A stretch of 64,000 nt of DNA from Bradyrhizobium sp. SZCCT0148 (GCF_018129985.1 NZ_JAFCKT010000001.1:1364001-1428000), one strand, 5' to 3'; positions 1 to 8,850 are shown, counted from the stretch's first letter. The notes: generated by a model from the sequence alone, not told the origin. Program-made: numbers and translations.

Positions 1-341
1 TCGCGTGAAGCTGCAGCGCAAAAATCTCTGGAAATCGCCCGATTCTAAAGCAAACCAGGCTGTTCTGAAATGTGCCGATGAAACGCGCATCAACGCCCGG
101 CAATTTTTGCAAAGTCCTGAGCACCGCCCAGCAACCTTCGGAACAGCTCAGACGTTAGTCACGGCCAAGCTGCCTTGCAGGATGCAGAGCTCCATCTGCT
201 CACAAATTGGGCGGCAACTGATTTCCTTTTCAGCACTTTCCAATTCGGGAGGGGCGGACGATATGGGGAGTCCGGTAACCACAATCGAACGAGTCGGGCG
301 CACCATGGGAGGCTATGGCGCTTCGACCAAGGAGAATCTCA
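1..341. other. Left-edge stretch with no supported gene
   Basis: This stretch precedes the DUF2735 gene. An open frame runs through it on the plus strand, but it continues across the DUF2735 gene in another frame and its product resembles nothing I know, so I treat it as chance. I see no clear sigma-70 promoter. The only firm signal is the AAGGAGAA ribosome-binding site at 329-336 that serves the next gene. Confidence 0.5.
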
Positions 342-545
342 ATGATGAACAATGGTCTGAGTCAGGGATCGGCGACGATCTATCAGTTTCCGGTCGGGGG
401 CCGCGCTGCTCTCGCCCGAGGCCGCTATGGCGAGACCCGCCTTGCCGCCGATCATGCTTCGCTTCCTGCGAACGTCTCGATCTGCAGCGACAGCTGGTAC
501 CATCAGGACGCGGTCGACGAGGCCAAGCCGAAATGGGATCGCTGA
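342..545 (+). CDS. DUF2735 family small protein
   Basis: A 67-residue soluble protein beginning MMNNGLSQ. It carries the blocks IYQFPVGGRAAL, RYGETR and CSDSWYHQ, which I recognise as the DUF2735 family of Rhizobiales; function is unknown. The start at 342 is preceded by AAGGAGAA with a 5-6 base gap; a second ATG follows directly. It has no signal peptide or membrane segment. It stands alone, with a rho-independent terminator some 55 bases after its stop, so it is probably monocistronic. Confidence 0.8.
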   Translation: MMNNGLSQGSATIYQFPVGGRAALARGRYGETRLAADHASLPANVSICSDSWYHQDAVDEAKPKWDR

Positions 546-600
546 TGCCTATGGCTGGTTTAAGAACGCCGCGCCCTCGCAGGTGCCCAGCGGCAGCTTG

Positions 601-637
601 AAAAGGGGTCGAAACAACGATGTTTCGGCCCTTTTTG
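601..637 (+). terminator. Rho-independent terminator after the DUF2735 gene
   Basis: An inverted repeat (AAAAGGGGTCGAAAC, six-base loop, GTTTCGGCCCTTTTT) with a T-run forms a stable hairpin. Because the stem begins with A and ends with T, it could also stop transcription arriving from the minus-strand gene that ends at 657. Confidence 0.8.
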
Positions 638-656
638 ATTCCCGCTGTCCGCGCAG

Positions 657-983
657 TCAGATCCCGGACCTTTCGACCACCGCACAGGCCGTGACCGGTC
701 GCCTCAGATGTTTCACCGTCGTGGGGCCGGTCTTTGGAATCTTCAGAGTCACCCCCGCCCCCGAATAGCGAGCGCCTGAAACCGACAGCCGCTTTGCGAG
801 CGTGACCGGCTCACCATCGATCTGAAGGAACGCGCGCTTGTCCTCGTCGTAAAATCCAGCGATGAACTGCGTACCATCGGTGCAGCGATAGGTCCGGAAC
901 GTCTGCGCTTCAGTCGGCGGCGCCCCGGTCAATCCAGCCGCCAGCATGGTGATCCCCGAAAGAATGGCCTTGTGCCGGCCCAT
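657..983 (-). CDS. MliC-like periplasmic lysozyme-inhibitor family protein
   Basis: 108 residues. The N-terminus is a signal peptide (MGRHKAILSGITMLAAG, cleavage likely near the EAQ at 25-27). The mature part has the MliC pattern: YRCTDG, an FxAxFY strand, an L-rich strand, then SGARYSGAGVTLKI, matching the SGSGARYxxGGVTFWT block of C-type lysozyme inhibitors. It has two cysteines, one in YRC and one near the C-terminus (TACAVV), which could form the usual disulfide. Family members bind host lysozyme or act as envelope proteins. Whether this one inhibits lysozyme is inference. Confidence 0.7.
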   Translation of the reverse strand: MGRHKAILSGITMLAAGLTGAPPTEAQTFRTYRCTDGTQFIAGFYDEDKRAFLQIDGEPVTLAKRLSVSGARYSGAGVTLKIPKTGPTTVKHLRRPVTACAVVERSGI

Positions 984-1048
984 GATCGCCCCCTGTAATA
1001 GCCTTCAAGGACGCCCCCTCGTGCGTCCAATGGAACTATAACCATATC

Positions 1049-1792
1049 ATGTCAGAATCCCCTGCCCGTCACCTTGCCCTGCAGGGCGCCAGCAATTTTC
1101 GCGATCTCGGCGGCTACCCCACCACCGACGGCCGCACCACGCGCTGGCGGCACATCTTCCGCTCCAACCATCTCGGCCTGCTCACCGCGGATGATATCGA
1201 GATCATCCGCGCGCTGGGGGTGCGCAGCGCTTTCGATTTCCGTGGGGTTGAGGAGCGCGCGGCCGGCGTCTGCGCTGTCAGCGAGATCACGGTGCATTCG
1301 CTGCCGATCGAGCCGAGTGTCGTGGCTGCGCTGCGGGCCGAACTCGCGAGGGGCGCGCTGACTGCACCGGTTGCGCTGGAGCTCATGCGCGAATCCTATC
1401 GCAACTACGTTCGCCACCACACCAACAGCTTTCGCAGCCTGTTCGGCCATCTGCTGGAAGATCGCGCGCCGCTGGTGATCCATTGCACGGCCGGCAAGGA
1501 CCGCACCGGCTTTGCCAGTGCGCTGATCCTGCATGCGCTCGGCGTACCCGATGACATCATTGCCGAGGACTACCTGCTCACCAACCGTCATTACCGGCGC
1601 GATGCAACGGCCGCCACCGACCTGCCGGAAGACGTACGCAATGCCATCGGCAGCGTCGAGGCCTCCTATCTTGCTGCGGCTTTCGAGGCCATCGGCCAGG
1701 ACTATGGCGATCTCGAAACCTATCTGCGCGACGGACTCACGATCGGCGCGGCGGAGCGGACCGCGCTGAAAGAGCGCTATCTGCAGGCGTAA
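1049..1792 (+). CDS. Tyrosine-protein phosphatase (Y_phosphatase3 type)
   Basis: 247 residues. The N-terminal block GASNFRDLGGYPTTDGR and the phosphatase loop HCTAGKDRTG (the CX5R motif, Cys at about residue 149) place it in the bacterial tyrosine/dual-specificity phosphatase family that includes protein tyrosine phosphatase PtpB-like enzymes. The conserved Asp of the general-acid loop is probably in the FDFRG/VEE region. It has no signal peptide, so it is cytosolic. Substrates of this family are phosphoproteins or phosphoinositides; the target here cannot be read from the sequence. It diverges from the MliC-like gene across a 65-base gap. Confidence 0.85.
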   Translation: MSESPARHLALQGASNFRDLGGYPTTDGRTTRWRHIFRSNHLGLLTADDIEIIRALGVRSAFDFRGVEERAAGVCAVSEITVHSLPIEPSVVAALRAELARGALTAPVALELMRESYRNYVRHHTNSFRSLFGHLLEDRAPLVIHCTAGKDRTGFASALILHALGVPDDIIAEDYLLTNRHYRRDATAATDLPEDVRNAIGSVEASYLAAAFEAIGQDYGDLETYLRDGLTIGAAERTALKERYLQA

Positions 1793-1804
1793 TCCGCGGC
1801 GGCC

Positions 1805-2522
1805 TCAAGCCATCGGCTCGACGGACTTGATGATGGCGTTCTTGAGCGCCAGGGACACCTGCTGGGTGCTCCAATCGTTCTGATGCAGCTTGTCGGGATC
1901 GCTCGCATCTATCAATTGCTCGAGCGAGACGCCGTTTTGCACGTGCCAATGCCGCATCAGCGCCCAGCGCTGGAACAGATTGACCTCCACTTCATTTGCA
2001 ACATCGCGGATTAGCCGGACCATCCGGTCAGAGAGCTCGGCGCGGTCGTCCCAGAGCATCTTCGGCACATACTGAGGATCGATCACCAAAACCTCGAAGC
2101 CGCGGGCGCGCAGTTGCGCCAAGCCCTTCCTGATGTCCCCGGCAACAACATCCACGTCGTACTTTCGTTGTGAAAGACAGCGTTGGTTCCAACCTGCCAG
2201 ATGACCAGTGCCGGATCATCACGAAAGATATCGGTCTCGAAGCGCCCGAGTTCTTCAGTGGCCTCTTCTCGCCCCTGCCGCGGTTCAGCACATCGATCCG
2301 GATGTGCGGTCGCTGGACAACGTCCTTGAAGTACTGCCGTAGATACATCTCCAGCCGATAGGGATACGGGACAACATCGCCTCGTCCAGCTGTTGACGAC
2401 GAGCCCATGGCCAGGAAGCGCACCGGCCCCTTTCCGCCCAACGCCTGCCGGAGCCGCATCAGTGGATATTTCAGATCGACGATCGCAGCGGGAAACTCGA
2501 TGGTCGGAAGATTGTCGGACAT
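1805..2522 (-). pseudogene. SGNH/GDSL hydrolase gene broken by two frameshifts
   Basis: Three overlapping minus-strand frames join into one SGNH hydrolase of about 238 residues. The first frame (from 2522, MSDNLPTIEF) carries the nucleophile block AMGSSSTAGRGD and runs to LNRGRGE. The second resumes at EEATEELGRFETDIF and carries the block III-like WQVGTNA up to VFHNES. The third resumes at DVVAGDIRKGLAQ and ends with the DKLHQN catalytic Asp-His block. Restoring one base near 2266-2272 and one near 2163-2167 reconnects everything. All three catalytic blocks survive, so the decay is recent or the breaks are sequence errors. The intact protein would be a cytosolic or exported esterase of unknown substrate. 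Confidence 0.8.
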
Positions 2523-2607
2523 GAATCAACCTCTTCAACGATCTCAAGTTGCATTTATAGCCCGGCCTTGAAGACGCCGCCATTGCAGGTCCAATTCGGC
2601 CCGCGCA

Positions 2608-3318
2608 ATGTCGACGCGCCTAACGAGGGAGAGCGATGTGCAGGGAAAAGTCATTGTCGTGACAGGCGCGCTTGGTGCGCTCGGCAAGGTGGTCGCGGAG
2701 ATCGCGCAATCGCGCGGCGCGCGCATTGCCAGCATCGATCACGCGCCTTCACAGAACTCCGCGACGCCTGAAAGCATCGAGATCGGCGGCGTCGATCTCT
2801 CCGACGCGGCGCAGGCAAAGACGGCGGTCGAGACGGCGGCAAAGCATTTCGGCCGGGTCGACGCACTCGTCAACATCGCCGGCGGCTTCGCCTTCGAGAC
2901 CATCGGTGACGGCGACATCAGGACCTGGCAGCGCATGTACGCGCTGAACGTCCTGACCGCGCTCAACACCTCGCGCGCGGCGCTGCCGCATCTGGCCGCA
3001 TCGAGCGCCGGCCGCATCGTCAATATCGGCACCATGGGCGCTCTTCAGGCCGGCTCCGGCATGGGTGCCTATGCTGCGTCGAAGGCAGGCGTACATCGCC
3101 TGACCGAAGCGCTTGCAGGCGAGTGGAAGGGCAAGGTCACCGTCAACGCCGTGTTGCCGTCGATCATCGACACCAAGGCCAATCGCGCCGACATGCCGAA
3201 GGCAGATTTTTCCAAATGGGTCACGCCGAAGGAACTGGCCGAGGTGATCCTGTTCCTCGCCAGCGATGCCGCAAGCGGCATTACCGGCGCGCTGATTCCG
3301 GTCAGCGGGCGGGTGTGA
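2608..3318 (+). CDS. Short-chain dehydrogenase/reductase (SDR)
   Basis: 236 residues with a single Rossmann domain. It has the cofactor motif TGALGALG (19-26), the NxAG-type block VNIAGG (88-93), and the active-site pair Tyr155 and Lys159 in YAASK. The residue 13 before Tyr155, where classical SDRs carry catalytic Ser, is Thr142. An Asp in the SIDHAP segment after the second strand suggests NAD(H) preference. The substrate is not deducible. The ATG at 2608 has no strong ribosome-binding site. The next gene begins within 100 bases, so the two may be cotranscribed. Confidence 0.85.
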   Translation: MSTRLTRESDVQGKVIVVTGALGALGKVVAEIAQSRGARIASIDHAPSQNSATPESIEIGGVDLSDAAQAKTAVETAAKHFGRVDALVNIAGGFAFETIGDGDIRTWQRMYALNVLTALNTSRAALPHLAASSAGRIVNIGTMGALQAGSGMGAYAASKAGVHRLTEALAGEWKGKVTVNAVLPSIIDTKANRADMPKADFSKWVTPKELAEVILFLASDAASGITGALIPVSGRV

Positions 3319-3415
3319 TCGCAGTTTGGTCGTCCGTGCCGGGCGCCGGCTCGGATTCAATCGGAGCCGGGAAGGCTCTAGACTGCCCGCAACTGATTCG
3401 CTGATCGGATCCCCC

Positions 3416-4102
3416 TTGGAAACCGCGCTCTATCTTCCCGTCAAACGCTTCCTCGAAGAGCTCGGCTTCACGGTCAAGGGCGAAATCGGCGGCTGCGATC
3501 TCGTCGGCCTTAGCGCCGGCGATCCGCCCGTGGTGGTGATCGGTGAGCTCAAGCTCGCCTTCAATCTCGAGCTGATCCTCCAGGCGGTCGACCGTGCGCC
3601 GGCCGGCGACGAGGTCTGGATCGCGGCAAAGATGTCGATCCGGGGCAAGGGGCGCGAGAGCGACGCGCGCTATCGCAATCTCTGCCGCCGCCTCGGCTTC
3701 GGAATGCTCGGCGTCACCGACCGCGGCCAGGTCGAGGTGCTGGTGAAGCCTCCGACCGCAGCGCCACGCCGCGAGCCGAAGGTGCGCTCGCGCCTCGTCG
3801 CCGAACATCAGCGCCGCCAGGGCGATCCCGTGCTCGGCGGCAGCACCCGCGCGCCGATCATGACGGCCTATCGGCAACAGGCTCTGGCCTGCGCCTCGGC
3901 GCTCGCCGACGGGCCGCGGCCCGTGCGCGAGTTGCGCGTACGCTGCCCTGACGCGGGCAAGATCTTGCTTAACAATGTGTATGGCTGGTTCGAACGGGCC
4001 GACCGGGGAATCTACGGGCTCACCGAGGCCGGGCATGCCGCCCTGAAGCGCTGGCCGCAACAACGGATTGAGGTCGAGACCGGTGTCGCGTCACCGCCCT
4101 GA
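3416..4102 (+). CDS. DUF2161 family protein with PD-(D/E)XK nuclease-like fold
   Basis: About 228 residues from the TTG at 3416 (product beginning METALYLPVKRFLEEL). An upstream in-frame TTG at 3326 would add 30 residues, but homologues I recall begin at METAL, so I prefer the later start. The pattern GCDLVGL followed by VIGELKL gives the D...ExK signature of restriction-endonuclease-like folds. The C-terminal half (about 150-220) looks like a winged-helix tail (YGWFERADRGIYGLTEAG). It belongs to the DUF2161 group, annotated as a putative phosphodiesterase or nuclease of unknown role. It follows the SDR gene closely. Confidence 0.7.
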   Translation: METALYLPVKRFLEELGFTVKGEIGGCDLVGLSAGDPPVVVIGELKLAFNLELILQAVDRAPAGDEVWIAAKMSIRGKGRESDARYRNLCRRLGFGMLGVTDRGQVEVLVKPPTAAPRREPKVRSRLVAEHQRRQGDPVLGGSTRAPIMTAYRQQALACASALADGPRPVRELRVRCPDAGKILLNNVYGWFERADRGIYGLTEAGHAALKRWPQQRIEVETGVASPP

Positions 4103-4196
4103 CACCCGAGCGGTGCATAGCTGAGATGCCGCACCAATTTCATATTGCAATGCAACATTACCGGCACTAGGTATCCCGGCATCAAACGAGGCCGTT

Positions 4197-4502
4197 ATGA
4201 GCGCAGACTGGAATACCAAATATGGCACGCGGCGCGTCCGCCATGATCCGCCGACCCTGGACGAGGCGATCTTCGCCGCCGTCGGCATCACCGACGATCA
4301 GGGACAGCAGGCCGAGATCGCCGCAGCCTTGATGGGGATGCCGCTCGATGTCGTGCAGGCCGAGGTGAAGAAGCAGGCGCGTACCAACAGCCGCATTACT
4401 GCGACGCGCGTGATCGCCGGCGAACAGGGCGCACAGCGCTCCGTCGTGGTCGAACGCCGCGTCGTCCGCCGTTTCGGCAACGACAAGCGCACCGGCACCT
4501 GA
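4197..4502 (+). CDS. Conserved hypothetical protein, 101 aa
   Basis: A soluble protein that I do not recognise by family name. It begins MSADWNTKYGTRRVRHDPPTLDEAIFAA, contains an acidic helical middle and a basic C-terminus (VVVERRVVRRFGNDKR). The TLDEAIFAAVGITDD segment resembles short regulatory helices found in small proteins of Bradyrhizobium. It has no signal peptide. It is bounded downstream by a strong terminator at 4530, so it is a single-gene unit. Confidence 0.7.
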   Translation: MSADWNTKYGTRRVRHDPPTLDEAIFAAVGITDDQGQQAEIAAALMGMPLDVVQAEVKKQARTNSRITATRVIAGEQGAQRSVVVERRVVRRFGNDKRTGT

Positions 4503-4529
4503 GCGCTTCATTTTTGCTTGTTTCAATGA

Positions 4530-4560
4530 AAAGCGGACCGGTTAGCCGGTCCGCTTTTTT
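4530..4560 (+). terminator. Strong rho-independent terminator
   Basis: A perfect 12-base stem (AAAGCGGACCGG, loop TTAG, CCGGTCCGCTTT) is followed by a T-run. It ends the 101-residue hypothetical gene and, read from the other strand, has an A/T flank that could also serve the convergent GNAT gene ending at 4579. Confidence 0.93.
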
Positions 4561-4578
4561 GATTCAGCCCCGTTGATG

Positions 4579-5184
4579 TCAGGCCGCGCGATTGCCGTAC
4601 ATACTGGAGATCAGCTTCCAGCAGGTCGTATTGAAGCTGAGAAGAGCACGTCCCGCCTTGAACGGTGCTGCTGCGAGATCCGCAAGCTCGTCCTGGGGCG
4701 TCTTCGCAAGATCAATCGTGCCGGTGGACTCGCCATGGCGGAAAGCGAGATGCGCGCCGAATTTCCGGGCGAGCGCGCGCATGGCGTGATTCTCCGCGCC
4801 TGTGGTGATGCGCAGGGTCTTGTAGCCCTTCCAGCGCGCTTCGGCGATTAGGCGACTGAACAGCACGGTGCCGACGTTCTGGCGGCGCGCGGAGGCCTCT
4901 ACACTGAAGGCGACTTCGGGGAGCGAGTCGCCTTCAGGCGGGTGCAGTTCGGCCGCGCCGCGGACCACGCCGTCGACGATATAGGCGACGATCACCGTGC
5001 CGTCCTCGGCGCAGCGGGCGGCATAACGCTCGATGAAAGAATCGTCGAGAAAGCCGTTGAAACGGTCGTGCCGGCTTTCGGCATCGAGCCTCAGCAGATG
5101 ATCACGCAACAGCGGCAATTCTTCGTGCTGGATCAGCGTCCGCACATAGCCCGGAGTGGTCCGGACAGCGTCTTCGAGTACCAC
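4579..5184 (-). CDS. GNAT-family N-acetyltransferase
   Basis: 201 residues from the GTG at 5184. This start is chosen because AAGAGGAG lies seven bases upstream; longer versions of the frame reach 5295 but have no ribosome-binding site. The GNAT core is visible: a beta strand AAELHPPEG, the acetyl-CoA loop region SARRQNVGTVLFSRLIAEA (motif A, with R/Q-xx-G/V) and the helix-strand pair KTLRITTGAENHAMRALARKFGA. A C-terminal extension of about 45 residues ends in a hydrophobic segment. The substrate is unknown. Confidence 0.8.
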   Translation of the reverse strand: MVLEDAVRTTPGYVRTLIQHEELPLLRDHLLRLDAESRHDRFNGFLDDSFIERYAARCAEDGTVIVAYIVDGVVRGAAELHPPEGDSLPEVAFSVEASARRQNVGTVLFSRLIAEARWKGYKTLRITTGAENHAMRALARKFGAHLAFRHGESTGTIDLAKTPQDELADLAAAPFKAGRALLSFNTTCWKLISSMYGNRAA

Positions 5185-5337
5185 GTCAAAACTCCTCTTG
5201 GTGTCCCTCGAGGAGGCGTTCGAATCCCTAGGCCTCCTTATATTGTGCATCGCACCATCTTTTGCAAGACGAGGACTTGCCCAAGTTGAAGGCACGGGAA
5301 ACGACTAATTCGTTAATAGAATCAAAGACCCGTAATC

Positions 5338-5736
5338 TTACAGGATCAGCTGGGTCTGGGTGACGACGGCAACCAGCTTGCCATCCTCCGTTTCCAGCCG
5401 GGTGGTCCAGACCTGGGTCCGCCGGCCACGATGGACCGGGGTCGCGGTGGCAATGACCTTGATTCCCTCCTTGGCCCCGCCGATGAAATTGGTCTTGCTC
5501 TCCAGCGTGGTCGTGCCCTTGGCGTCCTCGGGCAGGTTGATCACGGTCGCCGCCGCCCCGACGGAATCGGCCAGCGCCATCACCGCCCCACCATGGATGG
5601 TGTGGTGGAGCGTACAGAGATCAGGCCGGACCATCATGCGCGCCACCACGCGGTCCTTCCCGGCCTCGATGAACTCGACGCCTTTGAGCTCGGCGAACGG
5701 CATCTTCATCGCTTTAAGCTTCTCGAGCGGCGTCAT
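5338..5736 (-). CDS. PaaI-type hotdog thioesterase
   Basis: 132 residues from the ATG at 5736, with GGGAGGA six bases upstream. The family signature HHTIHGGAVMALADSVG contains the HGG(A/M) hotdog helix in which an Asp (in ALAD) acts as catalyst or polariser. The strands TTTLESKTNFIGGA and VHRGRRTQVWTTRLE complete the single hotdog domain. Relatives hydrolyse acyl-CoA thioesters, for example hydroxyphenylacetyl-CoA in PaaI. The location near tryptophan catabolism genes may be coincidence, since this gene lies downstream of kynU across a repeat-filled gap. Confidence 0.85.
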   Translation of the reverse strand: MTPLEKLKAMKMPFAELKGVEFIEAGKDRVVARMMVRPDLCTLHHTIHGGAVMALADSVGAAATVINLPEDAKGTTTLESKTNFIGGAKEGIKVIATATPVHRGRRTQVWTTRLETEDGKLVAVVTQTQLIL

Positions 5737-5768
5737 CAAAAGTCCTCCCAATTGATTGTTGCGCCAGC

Positions 5769-5931
5769 GTGAATTGCTTCGTGCGGCAAAGCAATGACGT
5801 CAGAGGTAATGGTCGGGCTCACGGGCGCACGGCGATGACTCTCGTGTCCCGGACGCGCTTCAACGCCCAGCGTTGCAGCGCAGAGCCGCCGCAAGGCGGA
5901 GCGAGGCGCCGCGTCGGGGGCACGGCTTCGT
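5769..5931. repeat. Degenerate Bradyrhizobium-type intergenic repeat remnants
   Basis: The gap between kynU and the thioesterase gene contains the pieces GAATTGCTTCGTGCGGCAAAGC and CCCGGACGCGCTTC...GTTGCAGCGCAGAGCCG. These look like fragments of the palindromic elements found intact at 35.9 and 45.2 kb. They sit 3' to both flanking minus-strand genes' boundary and could terminate kynU transcripts. Recognition is by eye. Confidence 0.45.
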
Positions 5932-7134
5932 TCACGTCACCGCATTCACCACCTGAAATTCCGGCCGTCGCCACACCTCCCCTGAAATCACCTCGTCGAT
6001 GATCTCTGCCGCTCGGACGATCTCGCTCTCGCCAATGTACAGCGGCGTGATCCCGAACCTCATGATGTCAGGGGCGCGGAAATCGCCGATAACGCCGCGG
6101 GCGATCAAGGCCTGCATCGCAGCGTAACCGCCGTCGAAAGCGAAGGAGACCTGCGAGCCGCGACGGTCATGCGCACGCGGGGTGACCAGCCGCAAGGACG
6201 GGCAGCGGCGTTCGACTTCGGCTATCAGCAAGTCGCCGAGCGCCAGGGAACGCGCACGGACCTCCGCCATATCGACGCGGTCCCAGATATCGAGCGAAGC
6301 CTCCAGCGCCGCCATCGCCAGCACCGGCGGCGTGCCGACGCGCATGCGTTCGACGCCACCTGCGGCCGCATAGCCCAGCTCGAACGCAAACGGCTTTGCA
6401 TGTCCCATCCACCCCGACAGCGCGGCGCGTGCGCTGTCGGCGTGGCGCGGCGCGACGTAGAGGAAAGCCGGCGCGCCGGGGCCCGCATTGAGATATTTGT
6501 AGGTGCAGCCCGCCGCGAAATCCGCGCCGCAGCCGGCCAGATCGACCGGCAGCGCGCCGGCGGAGTGCGCGAGATCCCAGACCGTCACGATGCCGAGCGC
6601 ATGCGCCTTTGCCGTGAGCTTCGCCATGTCGTGGCGGCGGCCGGTGCGGTAGTCGATCTCGGTGACGTAAAGCACTGCGACCTCCTCCGACAGGGCGGCC
6701 TCGATCTCCTCCGGCGCCACCAGGCGCAATTGATGGCCGCCCCCGAGCGTCGCAATCAGGCCTTCGGCCATGTAGAGATCGGTCGGGAAGTTGCCGGTGT
6801 CCGACAAGACGATCTTGCGGGACACGTTCATGTCGAGCGCGGCGGCGAGCGCCTGATAGACCTTGAGCGACAGCGTGTCTCCAACCATCACCGAGCCTGC
6901 CTCGGCGCCGATCAGCCGCGCGATGCGGTCGCCGACATGGCGTGGCTGGGCATACCATCCTGCACTGTTCCAGGCGCGGATCAGCTCGTTGCCCCACTCC
7001 GTCGTGATGACGCGGTTGACGCGCTCGGCAACGCCGAACGGCAACGCGCCGAGCGAGTTGCCGTCGAGATAGATCACGCCATCAGGCAGATGGAACAGAG
7101 CTTTGGTGTCGTCATAGACGCGATATCTGGTCAT
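5932..7134 (-). CDS. kynU: Kynureninase
   Basis: 400 residues, a PLP enzyme cleaving kynurenine to anthranilate and alanine. It begins with the family pattern FHLPDGVIYLDGNSLG (14-29). The PLP-binding Lys is K213 in CTYKYLNAGPGAPAF, and the PLP-contacting Asp is in VWDLAHSAG (D187). Length is normal for bacterial KynU (about 400). AAGAGA lies upstream of the ATG. It is the last gene of a three-gene operon; kynA ends 30 bases before its start. The product anthranilate can feed tryptophan synthesis or catabolism, but no anthranilate-degrading gene is in this window. Confidence 0.97.
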   Translation of the reverse strand: MTRYRVYDDTKALFHLPDGVIYLDGNSLGALPFGVAERVNRVITTEWGNELIRAWNSAGWYAQPRHVGDRIARLIGAEAGSVMVGDTLSLKVYQALAAALDMNVSRKIVLSDTGNFPTDLYMAEGLIATLGGGHQLRLVAPEEIEAALSEEVAVLYVTEIDYRTGRRHDMAKLTAKAHALGIVTVWDLAHSAGALPVDLAGCGADFAAGCTYKYLNAGPGAPAFLYVAPRHADSARAALSGWMGHAKPFAFELGYAAAGGVERMRVGTPPVLAMAALEASLDIWDRVDMAEVRARSLALGDLLIAEVERRCPSLRLVTPRAHDRRGSQVSFAFDGGYAAMQALIARGVIGDFRAPDIMRFGITPLYIGESEIVRAAEIIDEVISGEVWRRPEFQVVNAVT

Positions 7135-7164
7135 GGATATTCTCTTGGATATTCTTGGGAGCTT

Positions 7165-8004
7165 TTACAGAATTGTTCGCACGCGCCAGAGTTCGGGAAA
7201 CAGCTCCACCTCCAGCATGCGCTTGAGATAGCTGACGCCGCCGGTGCCGCCGGTCCCGCGCTTGAAGCCGATGACGCGCTCGACCGTCGTCACGTGATTG
7301 AAGCGCCAGCGGCGGAAATAGTCCTCGAAGTCGACCAGCTTCTCGGCGAGTTCGTAGAGCATCCAGTAAGCTTCCGGCGCCTCGTAGACGATCCGCCAGG
7401 CCTGCAGCACGCCCTCGTTGAAGCCATGGGTCTCGCGAACATCGCGCGCCAGCACCGCGGCCGGCATTTTCAGCCCGTTGCGGTCGGCCAGCCTGAGCAC
7501 CTCGTCGTAGAGGCTCGGCGTCGCCAGTTCCGCCTCGAGCAGCTTCGTCGTCTCCGCATCGTGCGCGTGCGGCTTCAGCATGGCGTGGTTGCGGTTGCCG
7601 AGCAGGAATTCGATCAGCCGGTACTGGCGCGACTGGAAACCGGAGGACTGTCCAAGCTGCGAACGGAAACGCGTGTACTCGCTCGGCGTCATCGTGCGCA
7701 GCACGTCCCAGGCGTTGTTGAGCTGCTCGAAGATCCGCGACATCCGTGCCAGCATCTTCATCGCAGGCTGCACCTCATCTTTTGAGATGGCGCGGCGTGC
7801 GGCACTGAGCTCGTGGATGGCGAGCCGCATCCAAAGCTCCGTGGTCTGATGCTGGATGATGAACAGCATCTCGTCATGCGCTTCCGACAGCGGGTGCTGC
7901 GCGCCCAGGATCGAATCCAGAGCAAGATAGTCGCCGTAGGACATGCGCCTTGCGAAATCGGTCTCGGCGCCTTCGCTGCTGGGATCGTAATCGCTGGACG
8001 ACAT
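7165..8004 (-). CDS. kynA: Tryptophan 2,3-dioxygenase
   Basis: 279 residues, the haem enzyme that opens the indole ring of L-tryptophan to N-formylkynurenine. The distal histidine is H52 in [11 protein letters not shown], and the axial haem ligand is H237 in [25 protein letters not shown]. These match His55 and His240 of the Xanthomonas enzyme. An all-helical protein of the usual size. The ATG is preceded by AAAGGG. It sits 36 bases after kynB and 30 before kynU, so the three are very likely one transcript. Confidence 0.98.
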   Translation of the reverse strand: MSSSDYDPSSEGAETDFARRMSYGDYLALDSILGAQHPLSEAHDEMLFIIQHQTTELWMRLAIHELSAARRAISKDEVQPAMKMLARMSRIFEQLNNAWDVLRTMTPSEYTRFRSQLGQSSGFQSRQYRLIEFLLGNRNHAMLKPHAHDAETTKLLEAELATPSLYDEVLRLADRNGLKMPAAVLARDVRETHGFNEGVLQAWRIVYEAPEAYWMLYELAEKLVDFEDYFRRWRFNHVTTVERVIGFKRGTGGTGGVSYLKRMLEVELFPELWRVRTIL

Positions 8005-8040
8005 GGGCAGGCCCTTTCGATCGATCTTCCCCGGCTTTGC

Positions 8041-8850
8041 TCAGTCGAGGCCGATCAGGCGCGCGGTGATCGGCGACGACGGATCCTTCAGCCCGTCGAT
8101 CACGGTGAAATGGTTCAGGCCGGGGTCGACGACGAGGCGCGTCGGCACGTCGAAGCCGGTCCAGATATTGGCCATCAGGTCGGACTGCCGGATGAATTCC
8201 GGCCGCTCGCTGCCGCCGACCCAGGCGGTGACAGGTGAATGCCCGCGCGGCAGATGCAACGCCGCGCTTTCGAGCGTCGCCTCCTCGATGGTCAGACCGA
8301 GCGTCTCGTTCATCTTCGTCTTCAGCAGCGGACGCAAATCGTGCAGGCCGCTGATCGAGAGGGTGCCGGCGACGCGGTTGTAGACGGCGGGCTCCAGCCG
8401 ACTGTCGTCACACAGCATGCGCGTGACGAGGTGGCCGCCGGCCGAATGTCCGGCGAGCCGGATCGGCCCGGAGACCAGCGAGGCCGCCTTGCCGATCGCC
8501 GCGGCGATCTCGGTGGTGATGTCGGAGATGCGGGCGGCCGGCGTCAGCGTATAGCTCGGCAGCGCCACGCTCCAGCCGTGGCGGCGCGCGCCTTCGGCCA
8601 GATCGGTCCAAGTCGACTTGTCGAAGCGCATCCAATAGCCGCCGTGGACGAAGACGACGAGCCCGTTGCTGTCGCCATCGGGCAGGATCAGGTCGAGCTT
8701 CTGGCGCTCGCCTGCGCCGTAGGCAATATCGGGTCGAAAATACTTCAGCCCGGCACGATAAGCTTCGGCCCGCTCCGCCCATTGTGCCGGCATTTTATCC
8801 GACCCCGGGATATGGGCCGAGTTGGCGTAGGCATCATCCCAATCGCGCAT
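8041..8850 (-). CDS. kynB: Kynurenine formamidase, alpha/beta-hydrolase type
   Basis: 269 residues from the ATG at 8850, with GGGAG just upstream. It has the alpha/beta-hydrolase fold: oxyanion loop HGGYW (69-73), which is typical of arylformamidases, and nucleophile elbow GHSAGG (Ser136). The late Asp and the LNHFTVIDGL histidine complete the triad. It is unrelated in sequence to the metal-dependent KynB cyclase-type formamidase, so it resembles the eukaryotic Afmid class. Function is inferred from the motif plus its place as first gene upstream of kynA and kynU. Confidence 0.85.
   Translation of the reverse strand: MRDWDDAYANSAHIPGSDKMPAQWAERAEAYRAGLKYFRPDIAYGAGERQKLDLILPDGDSNGLVVFVHGGYWMRFDKSTWTDLAEGARRHGWSVALPSYTLTPAARISDITTEIAAAIGKAASLVSGPIRLAGHSAGGHLVTRMLCDDSRLEPAVYNRVAGTLSISGLHDLRPLLKTKMNETLGLTIEEATLESAALHLPRGHSPVTAWVGGSERPEFIRQSDLMANIWTGFDVPTRLVVDPGLNHFTVIDGLKDPSSPITARLIGLD

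Noticed and set aside
5..601. 198-aa open frame at the left edge
   Set aside because: It crosses the DUF2735 gene in another frame, and its product has no family pattern or ribosome-binding site.
5211..5245. tRNA-like T-loop GTTCGAATCC upstream of the GNAT gene
   Set aside because: The flanking stem bases do not pair, no anticodon or D arm can be drawn, and the sequence lies within the leader of a gene.
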